64,000 nt of DNA from Cylindrodendrum hubeiense (Eukaryota; Ascomycota; Sordariomycetes; Hypocreales; Nectriaceae): the NCBI GenBank assembly GCA_014621425.1, contig JAANBB010000009.1, positions 124,001-188,000 on the forward strand, given 5' to 3'. The number at the start of each line of letters is the position of its first letter. Positions within the stretch are counted from its first letter, which is position 1. Shown here one piece after another: positions 11,601 through 22,292 of this stretch. A program made the translations under genes and the position numbers. A model generated the notes under the pieces. That model saw nothing but the letters and a program-made list of their open reading frames with translations. It was not told where the DNA came from and made no database searches.

Positions 11601-12500
11601 CAGCCCGGCTTTGCCGCTCCTCAGCTCGCTCGCGGAGCCGCAGCCGGAACCTCGTCGAAAGCTATTGGGACGCTTCTCGGCTCGCTATCGATAACCCACG
11701 CCTGCTGCGGGTGCGGCTACGGACGTAGGAACCCGTCCGCCTGGGCCATCCCGGGGAAATATATCCTCGTCACGCCATCTACCCAGACCTGAACTTTTCA
11801 AAACTTCGACCACGGGAAGTTGCCTTGCAATTCCGAGGATAAAATCCCTTGTCCTTCACCCCCACCAGTTTGCTCTCTCCCTCGTTGTCCTGTTTCACAT
11901 TTCGTTTTCACATTTCGTTTTCACATCTCGATTTCACATCTCGATTTGGCTTATTCTTGTCATAACTCTCCATTGGCATTGGCCGGCTCGTTTTATGCCG
12001 TCGCGGGAGATAGCTAATAGCTAGGGTACAATTCCGCGAGGACTCTTTTCCTTGCCTCCACCGAATAAAAAAACGTCATTGCAATTATCCGTCCCCCAAA
12101 CTCCCCCAATCCTCGTTCCTTGATCTCCCGAGTTTTGGTCCTTTGCCTCGGCCCCCATTCTCCGAGGTCCTTTCCTATCCACCCAGTCCATCTTGCCCTT
12201 CCCGGGCTTTCACCTCCAATAGAAATCATTGCTTATCCCAACCCCATGCATGCCATCAAGCGAGCGCGATTCCATCAATCCGCTTTTGAAACCACTCCAA
12301 TGCTCCGTAATATCAAAAATAAGAGTAACAGGTAAAAGAAAACAAGACCAATGGTGTAACAGGTGCTTGGCAGTATTGTCAACGCCGCTTGGTATCTTGG
12401 ATATCATAAAAATGCTTCAGCATCATAAATAGTGCGAGTCGGCGCGAGGACACAGATGTTGTCCGTGGTGGCAGAGAGCTTCACAGCATATTCATGCCCC
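8649..12500. other. Long GC-rich interval without a convincing gene
   Basis: Almost 3.9 kb between the 5' end of the carrier gene and the 3' end of the SconB gene. The part next to the carrier (about 8925-9060) is almost pure purine on the + strand, i.e. pyrimidine-rich in the direction of carrier transcription, as in many fungal promoters. Several open frames of 60-300 codons exist (longest at 9227-10138), but they overlap in all frames, are Arg/Pro/Ser-biased and show no family features. I read them as products of GC-rich composition. A small ORF at 11598-11792 is equally unsupported. Confidence 0.5.
11893..11944. repeat. 13-bp tandem repeat, four copies
   Basis: Four head-to-tail copies of a 13-bp unit. 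The first two read tttcacatttcgt and the last two tttcacatctcga. The paired sequence differences suggest a two-step duplication. The repeat sits in a gene-less interval and has no evident function. Confidence 0.85.
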
Positions 12501-14860
12501 TTACGACGGAGTTCCCCGTTCTTCCACTCGCTCGCCTTCGAAACTGTACAGTCGCACTTCGCCGTCTTCACTGCCACTCGCCATGCGGCTGTCACTCAGA
12601 CCGACGCATGTGACGGGGCCAGCATGGCCAGTGAAGCTGCGCTCGCACTTGCCTGATCGCGGCTCCCAGATCTTGGTCATCGAGTCGTTGGCGCCGGTTA
12701 CGACCCGCAGAGTGTCGCCAACCAGACCCCAGATGCCCTCGACGTGTCCGAACATACTACGGATACACTTGCCAGTGGCTGTGTCCCAGAGGCGGACCGT
12801 GTTGTCGAGTCCACCCGTGAGCATGTATCGCGGAGGTAGCGGCCGGGAGGGGTCTGATGTGAAGCCCGATCCGTAGGTGGCTCGGTCATCAATGGGCTGC
12901 TCCGGTGCCACCGGCGATGAGCTGCGGCTGCTCGACACTGATACCGTGTCGGTATTGTCCGTGTGGGGCGGCACCTCATCCGGCTCAAAGTCCGCCGGCA
13001 TCAGGAGCACCTGCTGCACCTGACCCACATGGCCCAGGAACGTCTTGATACATTGCTTAGAGTCCAGATCCCAGAGCTTGACAGACAGGTCATCGGATGC
13101 CGAGAAGACCACACGTGATGGTGAGTCGATGCGCACGTGGTTGACCCAATCGGTGTGACCCCTCAGACAGAACGTCTGCTTTGTGTCGAAGCTAAAGATC
13201 TTGACAGTCTTATCAATTGACCCAGATGCCAGTGTGCAACCGTCAAAGTGCACCGAAAGCACGCCTTCGGTGTGGCACTGGAGCGTGCTCAAGCACTCGC
13301 CAGTCTGCCAGTTCCAGATCTTGATCGTCTTGTCGAAGCTACCACTGATCAACTTGGAGTCGTCGAATTGAAGACATCGCACGGCCGACGTGTGACCACG
13401 CAGCGTGCGCATCACTTCGCCCGTCTCGATGTTCCAGATTCTGATAGTCGTGTCGTAGGAGCCAGTGGCCATGATGTTGTCGTCAAACTGGAGGCAAGTG
13501 ACGCCATTCTCGTGACCCTTGAATGTCTTGATGGAGCATCGACCCGTCTTCCAGTTGTACCCCACCTTGAATCTATCCCTATACACATCTTTCCACGGTC
13601 GGAATTTACGCTCCTGGTCTAGCTGCTGCCGCGAGCTGGAAGCTGCGTTGACACGTTGTCGCTTTACAGGTCGGTCTTCCTCGGTGGTTTCGGGGGAGGG
13701 TCGCTTCTGCAGCGCCAACCCGGACTCGGGGGTTTCGTCGTCGATCTCGACCACGGCGGCGGTGGAAGGCTGGTGGATGTGGCCTTGCTGATGGCGGTTC
13801 CAAGCCATCAATTCTTTCGCTCCAGAAGCGGTAGTCCCCAGCCACACTTGGTGCACTTGCGGTCGATATGTTGTTCGCACATGCGGTGCCACACAACATC
13901 GTCGTCGGCCAGGCTACGCCATCGTCGACTGACCTGAGCGGCCTTACAGAGGGATACAGTGTCGAGAGAGCAAAGGATCTTGTATGATAGTTCGTTGGGG
14001 AGAGCAGCGAGGAAGTCGATCTTAAGCTGCTCCTGGACCTCGCGCGACACGGTCGATAGTTGAGGGAAGCAACACTGAGTAATGATGCCCTGCAGCATCA
14101 ACTCGCGATGCTTGGAGGGGGCGGCAGAGAAGATGGACCACACGTGGGTGATGGCTTCTTGATCGGCGGTCGACAAGCTGTTAAGTTCCTGAAGGGTTCA
14201 TGTTAGTTAGAGGACAGGACACGATGTGGCAACAGCGAATAGCGGTGGGCATGCCAAGACATTGACCGGTCAAGGAACACCTACACTCTGGATGAATCCC
14301 ATCTTGGTCTCGTCGGCAGCGCGACGACACTTGGAGTCAGGGCGATGGCGGTAGCAGAACTTGCTGTTGGGATCCCTCTTGCGGACGGTTGGGGCCGAGT
14401 TGGGGTTGATGCCTTTGACGCCGACGAGCTGCCTATTCTTGCCGATGGGGGCGTAGAGGCCGGGGATGTGTTCTTTGAGAAAGGGACTGACGGTCTTGCT
14501 AACGAGTGCGGAGGACATCTTGACGAGCCGGGGGTTGATTTCCTCGTCGGTACGGGTTCTATCGCAGTTGTCCTTGGAGGGGTGTTGTTGGTGGCCGTGT
14601 TCGTGGTGTTCAGGGCGGGCGTCGGACAGCCTCACAGACGGTGAAGAGTCGGCGGGACCGGTACCAGCAGCAGGGAGAATGGGCGTAGAAAAGGATGATG
14701 AGATCGAATTCGGGGTCAGGGATGAGGCGGGAGCATGGCGGTGTAAAGAAGCAGAGGTCGTGGTGGTCGATGCGTTCGAGAAAGTAGAGGAGACGGGAGC
14801 GGAGGAGTCGGAGGAGTCGGAGGAGGGCCGGTGGCCGTTGACGAGCATATGACGGTCCAT
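12501..14860 (-). CDS. sconB: F-box/WD40 sulfur regulator SconB/Met30, frameshifted
   Basis: Exon 1 (14285-14860) encodes 192 residues, including [23 protein letters not shown] and [15 protein letters not shown] 96-nt intron with branch ctaac joins it to exon 2 at 14188. Exon 2 encodes the F-box region ([38 protein letters not shown]) and then [12 protein letters not shown], after which the frame meets TGA at 13808-13810. The WD40 part continues in another frame, open to the stop at 12501, with at least seven repeats ([58 protein letters not shown]). Fungal SconB/Scon-2 reads ERKK at this point, so one A appears to be missing near 13811-13816. The protein is the substrate receptor of an SCF ubiquitin ligase that controls the sulfur-assimilation activator. 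No intron with a GT donor can bypass the break. As read, the product would be about 318 residues and lack WD40 repeats. Confidence 0.88.
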
Positions 14861-17800
14861 GGCGCAGCAACCTAGGTTATGAGAGAAGAGTTGCGCGATG
14901 GGAGGGCAAGATATCGTAACTCCCTGTCGAAGTCTGGGGAAGAGAGTGACTCAACACACACCCCAATGGGCACTGGGAGTCTGGGGAGGATCTGAGGCAA
15001 CGCCGTCCAACGATGGCGTGCTGAGCTCGCGAGCGCACTGGGCTGGTCCACCCAAGAGTTTGCGCCTGAACCCCAGTCACAACCCCCGTCAGCCCTCTGT
15101 GCGACGCTCGCTCGGCCGCTTTTAGGTGGCACTAGGCCTGAGGTACACAGTACGGACTAGACACTGTCTGCTGTAACTGGCTAGGCGGCGTCGGGCGGCG
15201 TGCGGTCAAGTTTCGGGTGCGACGCGAGTGGGAGGCGCGATGTCTTGCACGTCGAAGGTGTGTGTGAGGGAGTTGAGTGAGCGAGTGAGCGAGAGCGCCG
15301 GCGGAGGATGCGATAACCAGAAGGGTCTTCGGGTCGTCGGCGGGAAGCCCTGGCGAGGTTACGGTGCCTTGCCTGGCCGTGTCCCCTGAGCCGACTGCTG
15401 GCCATATGCAGAGTGATAGGGCGAGAGCGGGGGAGCGAAATAGATGGGCGAGGGGTGACCAACCTACGGGATCTCTTACCTCATGGGGGCAAAAGTTTTT
15501 TAACTTTACGTACAGCACTGTCGCCGGATGTCGTGTATCACGGCGCCGGTGTGGGCAATTGCGCTCCCATTTGCGAGCTCCGGCGCCTCTCGATCGGCCA
15601 GCTGCGACGTAACCTCGGACGGCTCTGTCGTGCAACCCATCGTCCGCGTGTCCATTCCAGTCTATTCCAGCTGTCTATTCCAGCTGTCTCGTCCAGCTTG
15701 GCTGACCAGCGATCCCCGACGCAAATCTTACGCCGCAACACTAACATGACCACTGCTGGCCAGGGCCCGGGCTTGTTAGCTCCCTCATTGAGCGACCACC
15801 CGGTGACCCTGGGCCCCCCGGGTCCAGGACCCCCTGTGGGCGTGGTACCCCCCCGGGCGCAGCACTCAGGCTGTAAATTCCCCACGGCTCACAGGACCTC
15901 TGTCGAATTTGGGCCCGAGATGGCGTTATCGCAAGGGCTGGTGGCACCGATCGGGCGGATAGACAATAGGCTGACGGATAAAGCGGGCCCCGACGCGGCA
16001 ATCGGAGGACGGCTCGCCGGCTGTTGTGCATCAGCATTAAAACGGGCTTTGAGCTTGATGGCCTTTTCGCCACCTTGTGTGCTCGTACTATCGAGATTTG
16101 ACAACGACATTGTCATCATCACCAATTTGGATGTGCTTCGAGATGATGCTGACGCTACCCTCAGGGTCGTATACAGTGAGGCCCTAGCCCCAGACTTGTT
16201 TGCACGGAGCGGTGCGGCATGCGGCCAACTGGAGCATCCGACGGGTCTGTCCAGGTCGTCTAATGCACCATTCGTAGCGTTCGTCCCTTTGTCGCTCTGC
16301 CCTAATGCGTCTACCGGGAGCATCCTGACACGCCTCCCAGCTGCCGCCCACGACGCCCACTCATGGCCAATCATGGCCCTTCTCCCGAGTCCTCGCGCAT
16401 CGCTGCATTTTTTAACACTTGGGTATTTCTTTTTCGCCCCCCCTCTTGGGCGTTTCTTCGCACTTCTTCCGCCATTTGTTACCCGTTTTTCTTTAGATTG
16501 CTTACATACGCCATTTCCAATCCTGCCCAAAGACAAACCGTCGCGTTACCACGCATTTCGATCCGCCTCGAACGCACTCGGCCCCTTGGGCGAATCCACC
16601 TCAACAACTCGGTGGCCCATGCTCAGAATTCTTGCGCAAGGACTTTATTCGGCGTATCCCATTATTGCAATGACGTGATTGCTTCTTACCGTCCGGCCGA
16701 ACTCTCCTTTGCTAATTACAAGACGGCTACCGCCAGCGGCCAATCGCCTTGCGCCATCTCCGAGACCCGTCCTACGACATCGACTCGTTCACCTCCACAT
16801 CTCGCGGCTCCGAGATCACGACTGATAGCACGGCCATCAAGACATTTGCTGGGCCATGCCGTTATCGAAAAACATGGATCATCTCCCGTGATTCTGTCGC
16901 AATGCGTCTGTGTTGAGCCCCAGCAGGGTAGCCAGGCTATTGGTTTCGGGTGACGCAGCTCACCTGGTTGCTCACTCAGCTGCTGGAGCACATCATCGGC
17001 CGGCCCAGTGGCGCTGAAGCCAATCTCTCAGCACATCGGCCCCGGCCATGCTATGATCACCCCATCAGCAAGGCTCCTTGAACCCTTTTCGAAGGCGAAT
17101 CTGTCCACGCTCGCTATCTACTATCTGCGATTTCATCATCTTCCTTAGCAATCTTCCGGTATCCATGCGCAACTCGGTACTCTGCAAACAGCGATCCCTG
17201 CTTCCGTCGATTCCGGCGACCACCAACCCTCGGTATCGATGAATATCTCTCCGAGAGAGCTCCACGAATCGCTTTGCAACGCGTCTGCTTGTCAAACTTG
17301 GAAGCGGTCAGTTCACATTGCTGACCTCCACTCGCTTGGAGACTGCATCTTGCCGATCCCAGGATATAATCCCACAGATTTGTGCTACCACAAACTCACT
17401 TCAGCCACTCAACTCGCTGCAAAAGCTGGTTCACAACCGCAGGACTGGCGACATTGCGAGTCGGTATGGCGGCATTGCAACGCGAAACGAGGCTTGCGCC
17501 CCTTGATGCCCTGTTTGCGCCCGTCTCTGGCCAGCGTGTCTTGGTTGGGTGTGTGTAGTGATCTTGGCAAGGTGTGAGGCTTGTGACTCCAGGAGGCCCG
17601 AACCCTACCCTGCTCAGAAGCGACTCGTGTCTCTGGTTTCTTCATCCTCCGCCCATCTGTAGCCTCGTAGATAATGCATGTGCGATGTAGTCAACGGCAG
17701 AGAAGTCCACCAACACGCGCCGCACTGTAGGGATGACGCAGTCTTGATTGGGCGCCGAGCACTGCAGCGTTGCTTTTGCCCTGCACCTTGGTTGCACAAC

Positions 17801-18073
17801 TTATTGGCAACTCTCCAATCGAGTCAACTGGATATGAAGCAAACCGCTCGGTCAGAAGTCCGATGGTCATTTTGATCTGATGAATTGGAAGCTTAAGCGA
17901 CACCATACGTGTGATGAATTCCAAGAGCTGCAGATCAATATATGCCAAGCCTTCAGCCCTAGCGAATCAGGCCCGCTCCACCTTCCACCCACACTTTCTC
18001 AAAGCCCCGAAAGGAACTTGAGGCACTTTTTCGAAGCCACTCACCATCAACAAGCGGGTCTCCCAAGGCTCCG
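14861..18073. other. Gene-poor interval with one long uncharacterised open frame
   Basis: This is the upstream region of the SconB gene and then 3 kb without a recognised gene. An uninterrupted + strand frame spans 15413-16678 (421 codons) and a 215-codon frame is open antisense to it at 15889-16536. Neither has family features, and both look like promoter sequence that happens to lack stops. Between about 16740 and 17510 short protein-like stretches appear in shifting frames, which could be a decayed gene. CT-rich runs occur at 16430-16500. Confidence 0.4.
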
Positions 18074-18175
18074 GGTGAGATGGCCGAGTTGGTTATGGCG
18101 CCAGGTTAAGGTCAACCTTAACACCTAAATTTCCTGGTGGAGCAATCCTCCTGGGTTCGAATCCCAGTCTCATCA
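18074..18175 (+). tRNA. tRNA-Leu (anticodon AAG), intron-containing
   Basis: A class II tRNA. The acceptor stem is formed by ggtgaga (18074-18080) and tctcatc (18168-18174), with one G-U pair and discriminator A. The D-arm contains tggccgag (A box), the T-arm is ctggg-ttcgaat-cccag (B box), and there is a long variable arm. The anticodon stem pairs ccagg (18101-18105) with cctgg (18133-18137), placing anticodon AAG at 18108-18110. A 20-nt intron at 18112-18131, just after position 37, contains ccttaa complementary to the anticodon region, as is usual for nuclear tRNA introns. The mature length is about 82 nt. Runs of five and six T follow at 18179-18195 as RNA polymerase III terminator. Confidence 0.93.
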
Positions 18176-18828
18176 ATTCTTTTTGCCTTTTTTATGCATT
18201 TATTTGGCATGAGGCTTCTCTTTTTGATCTCTAGTCTAGGTAGGCTTTGAACGCTTTGATAAATTTGAGATGGTGAAGGCGTCTGCCGTTCAGTAAAATA
18301 CACTCGTATTAGGATGCCCAGCAAGATGTAACAACAAGTTCGCCTCGAGCGTCGTTTTCTATCAAGGACGATATAAACAACAGTATGCTCTTCTTTCTGT
18401 TGTGAAGCATACGTTCATGCATCCAGTTAAGGCGAGTTTGGTGATATCACTGTTCACTGTTCCTTTATGATGAGCAATTATATCCCAGACATGCTCCGTG
18501 CCCCATCGTTACGTCATGTATCTCAATCCAATGTTGTCGAGGCGATTAAAATCGCCGAGCTCCTTTTGAAGTGGCTGGTGGTGTCGCCTCTGTATCTCAT
18601 GGCGGGTGTCTCAAAGTTGCGACATTGCAGCATACTCCATACCAGTGCGTGGCTCACTCATAAAGAACCCCATATCAATCGAAGATGTCGATCTTTAATT
18701 CTTAGAGAAGTCTTCGCTGTTCGTCAATCACTTTGCGAATGTACTTCTGGTCACCATGTTGTGCGTTGCCCAGTTAGTTCGGCAGCTCGACGCTCAGATC
18801 AACGCCTCCAAGGACGAAAAGCCCGACA
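18176..18828. other. Spacer between tRNA-Leu and PPxY membrane protein gene
   Basis: After the T-rich terminator I see no supported gene. An open frame at 18467-18832 lacks family features. A second, polar frame (about 18760-18905) starts with MLCVAQLVRQ and overlaps the start of the next gene in another frame; it could be an alternative first exon but is unproven. Confidence 0.35.
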
Positions 18829-19626
18829 ATGAGACGAACTCTCGATGCACAAGCCGAACATCCCGAAGCGAATATGCCGATGCAAGAAGTCGGCCGACGG
18901 CATGAATTAGGGTCAGAAATAAGCCCTCCGTTGAGCCCTCGGACACAGCCGCCGGATTACTTTGACGAGGGTGCGCCCCCCCTGTATCAGGAGGCGAGTT
19001 CCAAGGCTTTGAGGATCAAGATAAACAAAACCGTCGTTGTACGGATCCTCGCTTCTTTATTCATTACAATCATTGTAGCAGTCATTGTCGCTGCTGTGAT
19101 AGGAAAGATGCGTGCTGGGAAGTCACCGGCAAGATTGGTCGAGGCACAGGAAACGCCAGGGTATGTGCTGTTTCGTGCGGCCTCTGATAAGTATAACATT
19201 GACGTCAAAAACAGGGATGTGACGAGAACAGGAACCTGGACAACACTCACCATCATCACGACACTGACAATAACGAACGATGGGAAGGGCCACCAACTTG
19301 AAGTCAAGACGACATCAGCGCCCCGGCCGCTCGCCATCCCAACCCATGCACACGTTGTATTCGACTGTCTCTCATTCGCACGGACCACACCCACTCTCGC
19401 AGCGAGGAACGAGCACTTGATGTTGGGACCCGTCTGCGATGCCCTAGACCCGGAGAAGGACGAGAAGGATAACATGCTCGGGGTGGAGACGTATTCACAC
19501 CAGAACTGTCTCCTGGCACGGGCATCATATCTGAGTTGTGGATGGGAGTTGAATTACAGATGTACAGCATCGTGTCAAGCTTCTGAGACTGGGAGGGGAA
19601 ATGCAAAAGAGGTGTTTGGTGGATGA
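18829..19626 (+). CDS. Hypothetical single-pass membrane protein with two PPxY motifs
   Basis: An open frame of 265 codons that I cannot assign to a known family. The N-terminal ~65 residues are polar and proline-rich and contain two PPxY motifs, PPDY (about 41-44) and PPLY (about 50-53). A strongly hydrophobic segment at about 68-92 (VVVRILASLFITIIVAVIVAAV) is a single transmembrane helix, probably in signal-anchor orientation. The C-terminal ~150 residues contain several cysteines and would then face the lumen or exterior. A gtatgt donor at 19161 and a cag acceptor at 19214 bound a 54-nt segment. It is a multiple of three and free of stops, so it could be a spliced intron. PPxY motifs bind WW domains of Rsp5/Nedd4-type ubiquitin ligases; that role here is inference only. 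The start codon is uncertain. Confidence 0.5.
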   Translation: MRRTLDAQAEHPEANMPMQEVGRRHELGSEISPPLSPRTQPPDYFDEGAPPLYQEASSKALRIKINKTVVVRILASLFITIIVAVIVAAVIGKMRAGKSPARLVEAQETPGYVLFRAASDKYNIDVKNRDVTRTGTWTTLTIITTLTITNDGKGHQLEVKTTSAPRPLAIPTHAHVVFDCLSFARTTPTLAARNEHLMLGPVCDALDPEKDEKDNMLGVETYSHQNCLLARASYLSCGWELNYRCTASCQASETGRGNAKEVFGG

Positions 19627-20025
19627 TTGGGAGTGGGATGCTGGTTGATTGCTGTTAGGTTTACTTGGAGGAGTGTGTAAGTGTTAGTAAAGTATATCGC
19701 AGTATGTTTTTATTCCAGGTATCAATAAAGCACGAGTATTCTGGTATGACTTAAGCTTCCGTAAAGACAGACCAAACATGTCAGAGGAGGAATAAGAAGC
19801 AAAAGAGACATGTATTGAGAGAAGAGTATATCGACGTGGTCTGAAAAAGGTCTAGGGTAGGCGAGGTTCGAGCTGCCCCGCGCCAAGCCGATATGGATAC
19901 GCCCCACTAAAACTCGCATCGAAATTCTCTGCCGCCCAGACAAGCTTCCGCGACTCGATAGAAATATAGACGGGCGATCCTCTCTCCATTTCTCCCTCTC
20001 CACCCCATCCCAACTAGATGCAGCT
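19627..20025. promoter_or_regulatory. Upstream region of the Pus1 gene
   Basis: Presumed 3' UTR of the preceding gene and promoter/5' UTR of the pseudouridine synthase gene. It ends in a CT-rich run (about 19980-20010) typical of fungal leaders. No ORF is supported. Confidence 0.4.
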
Positions 20026-21949
20026 ATGGCAGCTGACAACGAAGCTCCTGTCGCGAGCAGCGCCAGCAACCCCCGCTCTGGCGAGGGCTCGGGCAACGGC
20101 AATGCCGATGGCGGCTCTTCTTCCAAGAATGAGTCTGGCAAGGATGGCTTCCGTCGCAACCCCAGCCACGACCACCGAACCCGCGGCAAGGGCCGAAGCG
20201 AGAAGGGACGAGGTGAATGGGGGTATGTTTTCTCATTGCACATCTTTGCCAGGTTCACACGTACCAATGGGGCTAACTAGGTGTTAGACGCCAGAAGCAA
20301 GACAAGCGCAAGAAGAACGACGACTATCACGAGTACAAGCGCCGCAAGCTGAACCCGAATGGAGACGCCGCACAGTCTGAGGCCAACAACCCCTTCTCCA
20401 AGGATGAGATTTCCGCCGAGGAGCGCCGCCCCAAGCGCAAGGTCGCTGTGCTGGTCGGCTACGCTGGTACCGGATACAAGGGCATGCAGGTGAACGGCGA
20501 CGAGAAGACGATCGAGGCGGACCTGTTCAAGGCTTTTGTCGCCGCCGGCGCCATCTCCAAGGCCAACGCCGACGACCCCAAGAAGTCGAGCCTGGTCCGT
20601 TGCGCGCGAACCGACAAGGGTGTCCACGCCGCGGGCAACGTCATCAGCCTGAAGCTCATCATCGAGGACGAAGATGTCATCCAGAAGATCAACGACGCCC
20701 TGCCCGACCAGATCCGTGTCTGGGACATTCAGAGGACCAACAACAGCTTCAGCTGCTACCAGCTTTGCGATTCGCGATGGTACGAGTACCTCATGCCCAG
20801 CTACTGTCTGCTACCTCCCCACCCCGAGACGTTCTTGGGCAGGAAGCTTGTTGAGCTTGCGAAGGAGCACGGCGTGGAGGACGACCTCAACGCCAAGATG
20901 GCGGACGTGAAGGACTTCTGGACCGATGTGGAGGAGAAGGAAATCAAGCCCATTCTGGCAGCGTTGGACCCCGAGATCAGAGCCGCTGTTCTGGAGCGAT
21001 TGCACGTTGCCGAGGAGTCAGCGGAGCCCGCGGAAGAAAAAGAGGTGGAGGAGAAGGAAGAGAAGCCCGCGACTGAGACTGTCCCCGAGGGTGCTTCTGA
21101 AGCCCCCCAGGCCAGCGTCATTCTCGAGAGCCATCAGCCCAAGGGCCGCGAACTCGGACCCGTCGACTTTGCGCTTCGCGACATCAAGGCCGCTTACGTC
21201 TCCGCCAAGCGTCGCTACCGCGTCACCCCCGATCGCCTCCAGCGACTTCAGGACACCCTGGATGTATACAACGGCACGCGTAACTTCCACAACTACACGG
21301 TGCAAAAGTCCTTCTTCGACGCTTCGGCGAAGCGCCACATCAAGTCCTTCATCGCGAACCCCAAGCCTATCATCATCAACGATACCGAATGGCTCTCGCT
21401 CAAGGTCCACGGCCAGAGCTTCATGATGCACCAGATCCGAAAGATGGTCGGCCTCGCCAGCTTGATGGTCCGGTGCGGTACTCCTATTGAGCGCGTCGAG
21501 GAGAGCTATCTGAACCAGAAGATGGCTATTCCCAAGGCTCCCGGCCTTGGATTGCTACTTGAGCGACCCGTCTTCCACAACTATAACCGAAAGGCGACCG
21601 AGAATTACAACAAGGATACCATTGATTTTGCCAAGTACGATGAGAAGATCCAGGCGTTCAAGGACAAGCAGATCTACCAGCGAATCTTCAACGTGGAGGA
21701 GAAGGATAACTCGTAAGTATTTACCGATGTTCGTGGCGAGTTTGACAATGCTAACTTCGTACAAGGTTCCACATGTTCTTCAACCAGATCGACCAGTTCA
21801 AGACCAACCACTTCCTGTGGCTGACCGCAGGCGGCATGAAGGCTGCTGAGATTGATCGGGGTTCGACCGGCGAGAAGGTGCAGCGAGATGTGGACAAGCG
21901 TCTGGGCGATGATGATGAGGATGAGGACCCCGAGGGTGGTGAGGGTTAA
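20026..21949 (+). CDS. pus1: tRNA pseudouridine synthase Pus1 (TruA family)
   Basis: Three exons: 20026-20222, 20288-21712 and 21766-21949; 601 residues. The first ~65 residues are Ser/Gly-rich and then basic, and a Lys/Arg-rich segment (RQKQDKRKKN, YKRRKLNP) follows as a likely nuclear signal. The TruA catalytic motif is RCARTDKGVHA with the nucleophilic Asp near residue 175, preceded by VGYAGTGYKGMQ. The second half of the fold has RNFHNYT and HGQSFMMHQIRKMVGL. An acidic insert (about 21020-21100, many Glu) sits between the two halves, as in several eukaryotic Pus1 proteins, and the tail is acidic. The enzyme converts uridines to pseudouridine in tRNAs and some other RNAs in the nucleus. 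The first acceptor is placed at 20287 so that the ctaac at 20273 can serve as branch point and the frame is kept. Confidence 0.92.
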
Positions 21950-22292
21950 GCGGATGAGTGTTGGATATGTATGAGATGGTAATGAAAAGCACCTATATGC
22001 CTTTACATAGCATGAGCTGGCCCCTGTTTGCAACAATTGATGATTCTCTGGTACTTTCCGAGTGCTCTTTCATTGGGTTTGGTGAAATCTTCCTGTTGAA
22101 GTGAATGTGAGTAAAGCTGGTTCTCACTAGAGTAAGTCATCACACCGAGATGAACATGCTACGCGCTTTTGTATTGTACTTTTAAAATCCCGAGGCTTTG
22201 GGTATCTACATCCGTCCTCGTGTCAAGCAACCCGTAACGCCCAAGCCAAACGCCCGCCCACCTACCCGCCAATACATCTGCCACACCATCGC
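21950..22292. other. Convergent 3' interval
   Basis: Sequence between the stops of the convergent pus1 and med22 genes. It is AT-richer than the flanking exons; no gene or repeat was noticed. Confidence 0.4.

Noticed and set aside
13809..13820. Programmed -1 frameshift site in SconB
   Set aside because: The sequence cgaaagaattg does not form a canonical X-XXY-YYZ slippery heptamer and no downstream pseudoknot was evident. A missing base is simpler.
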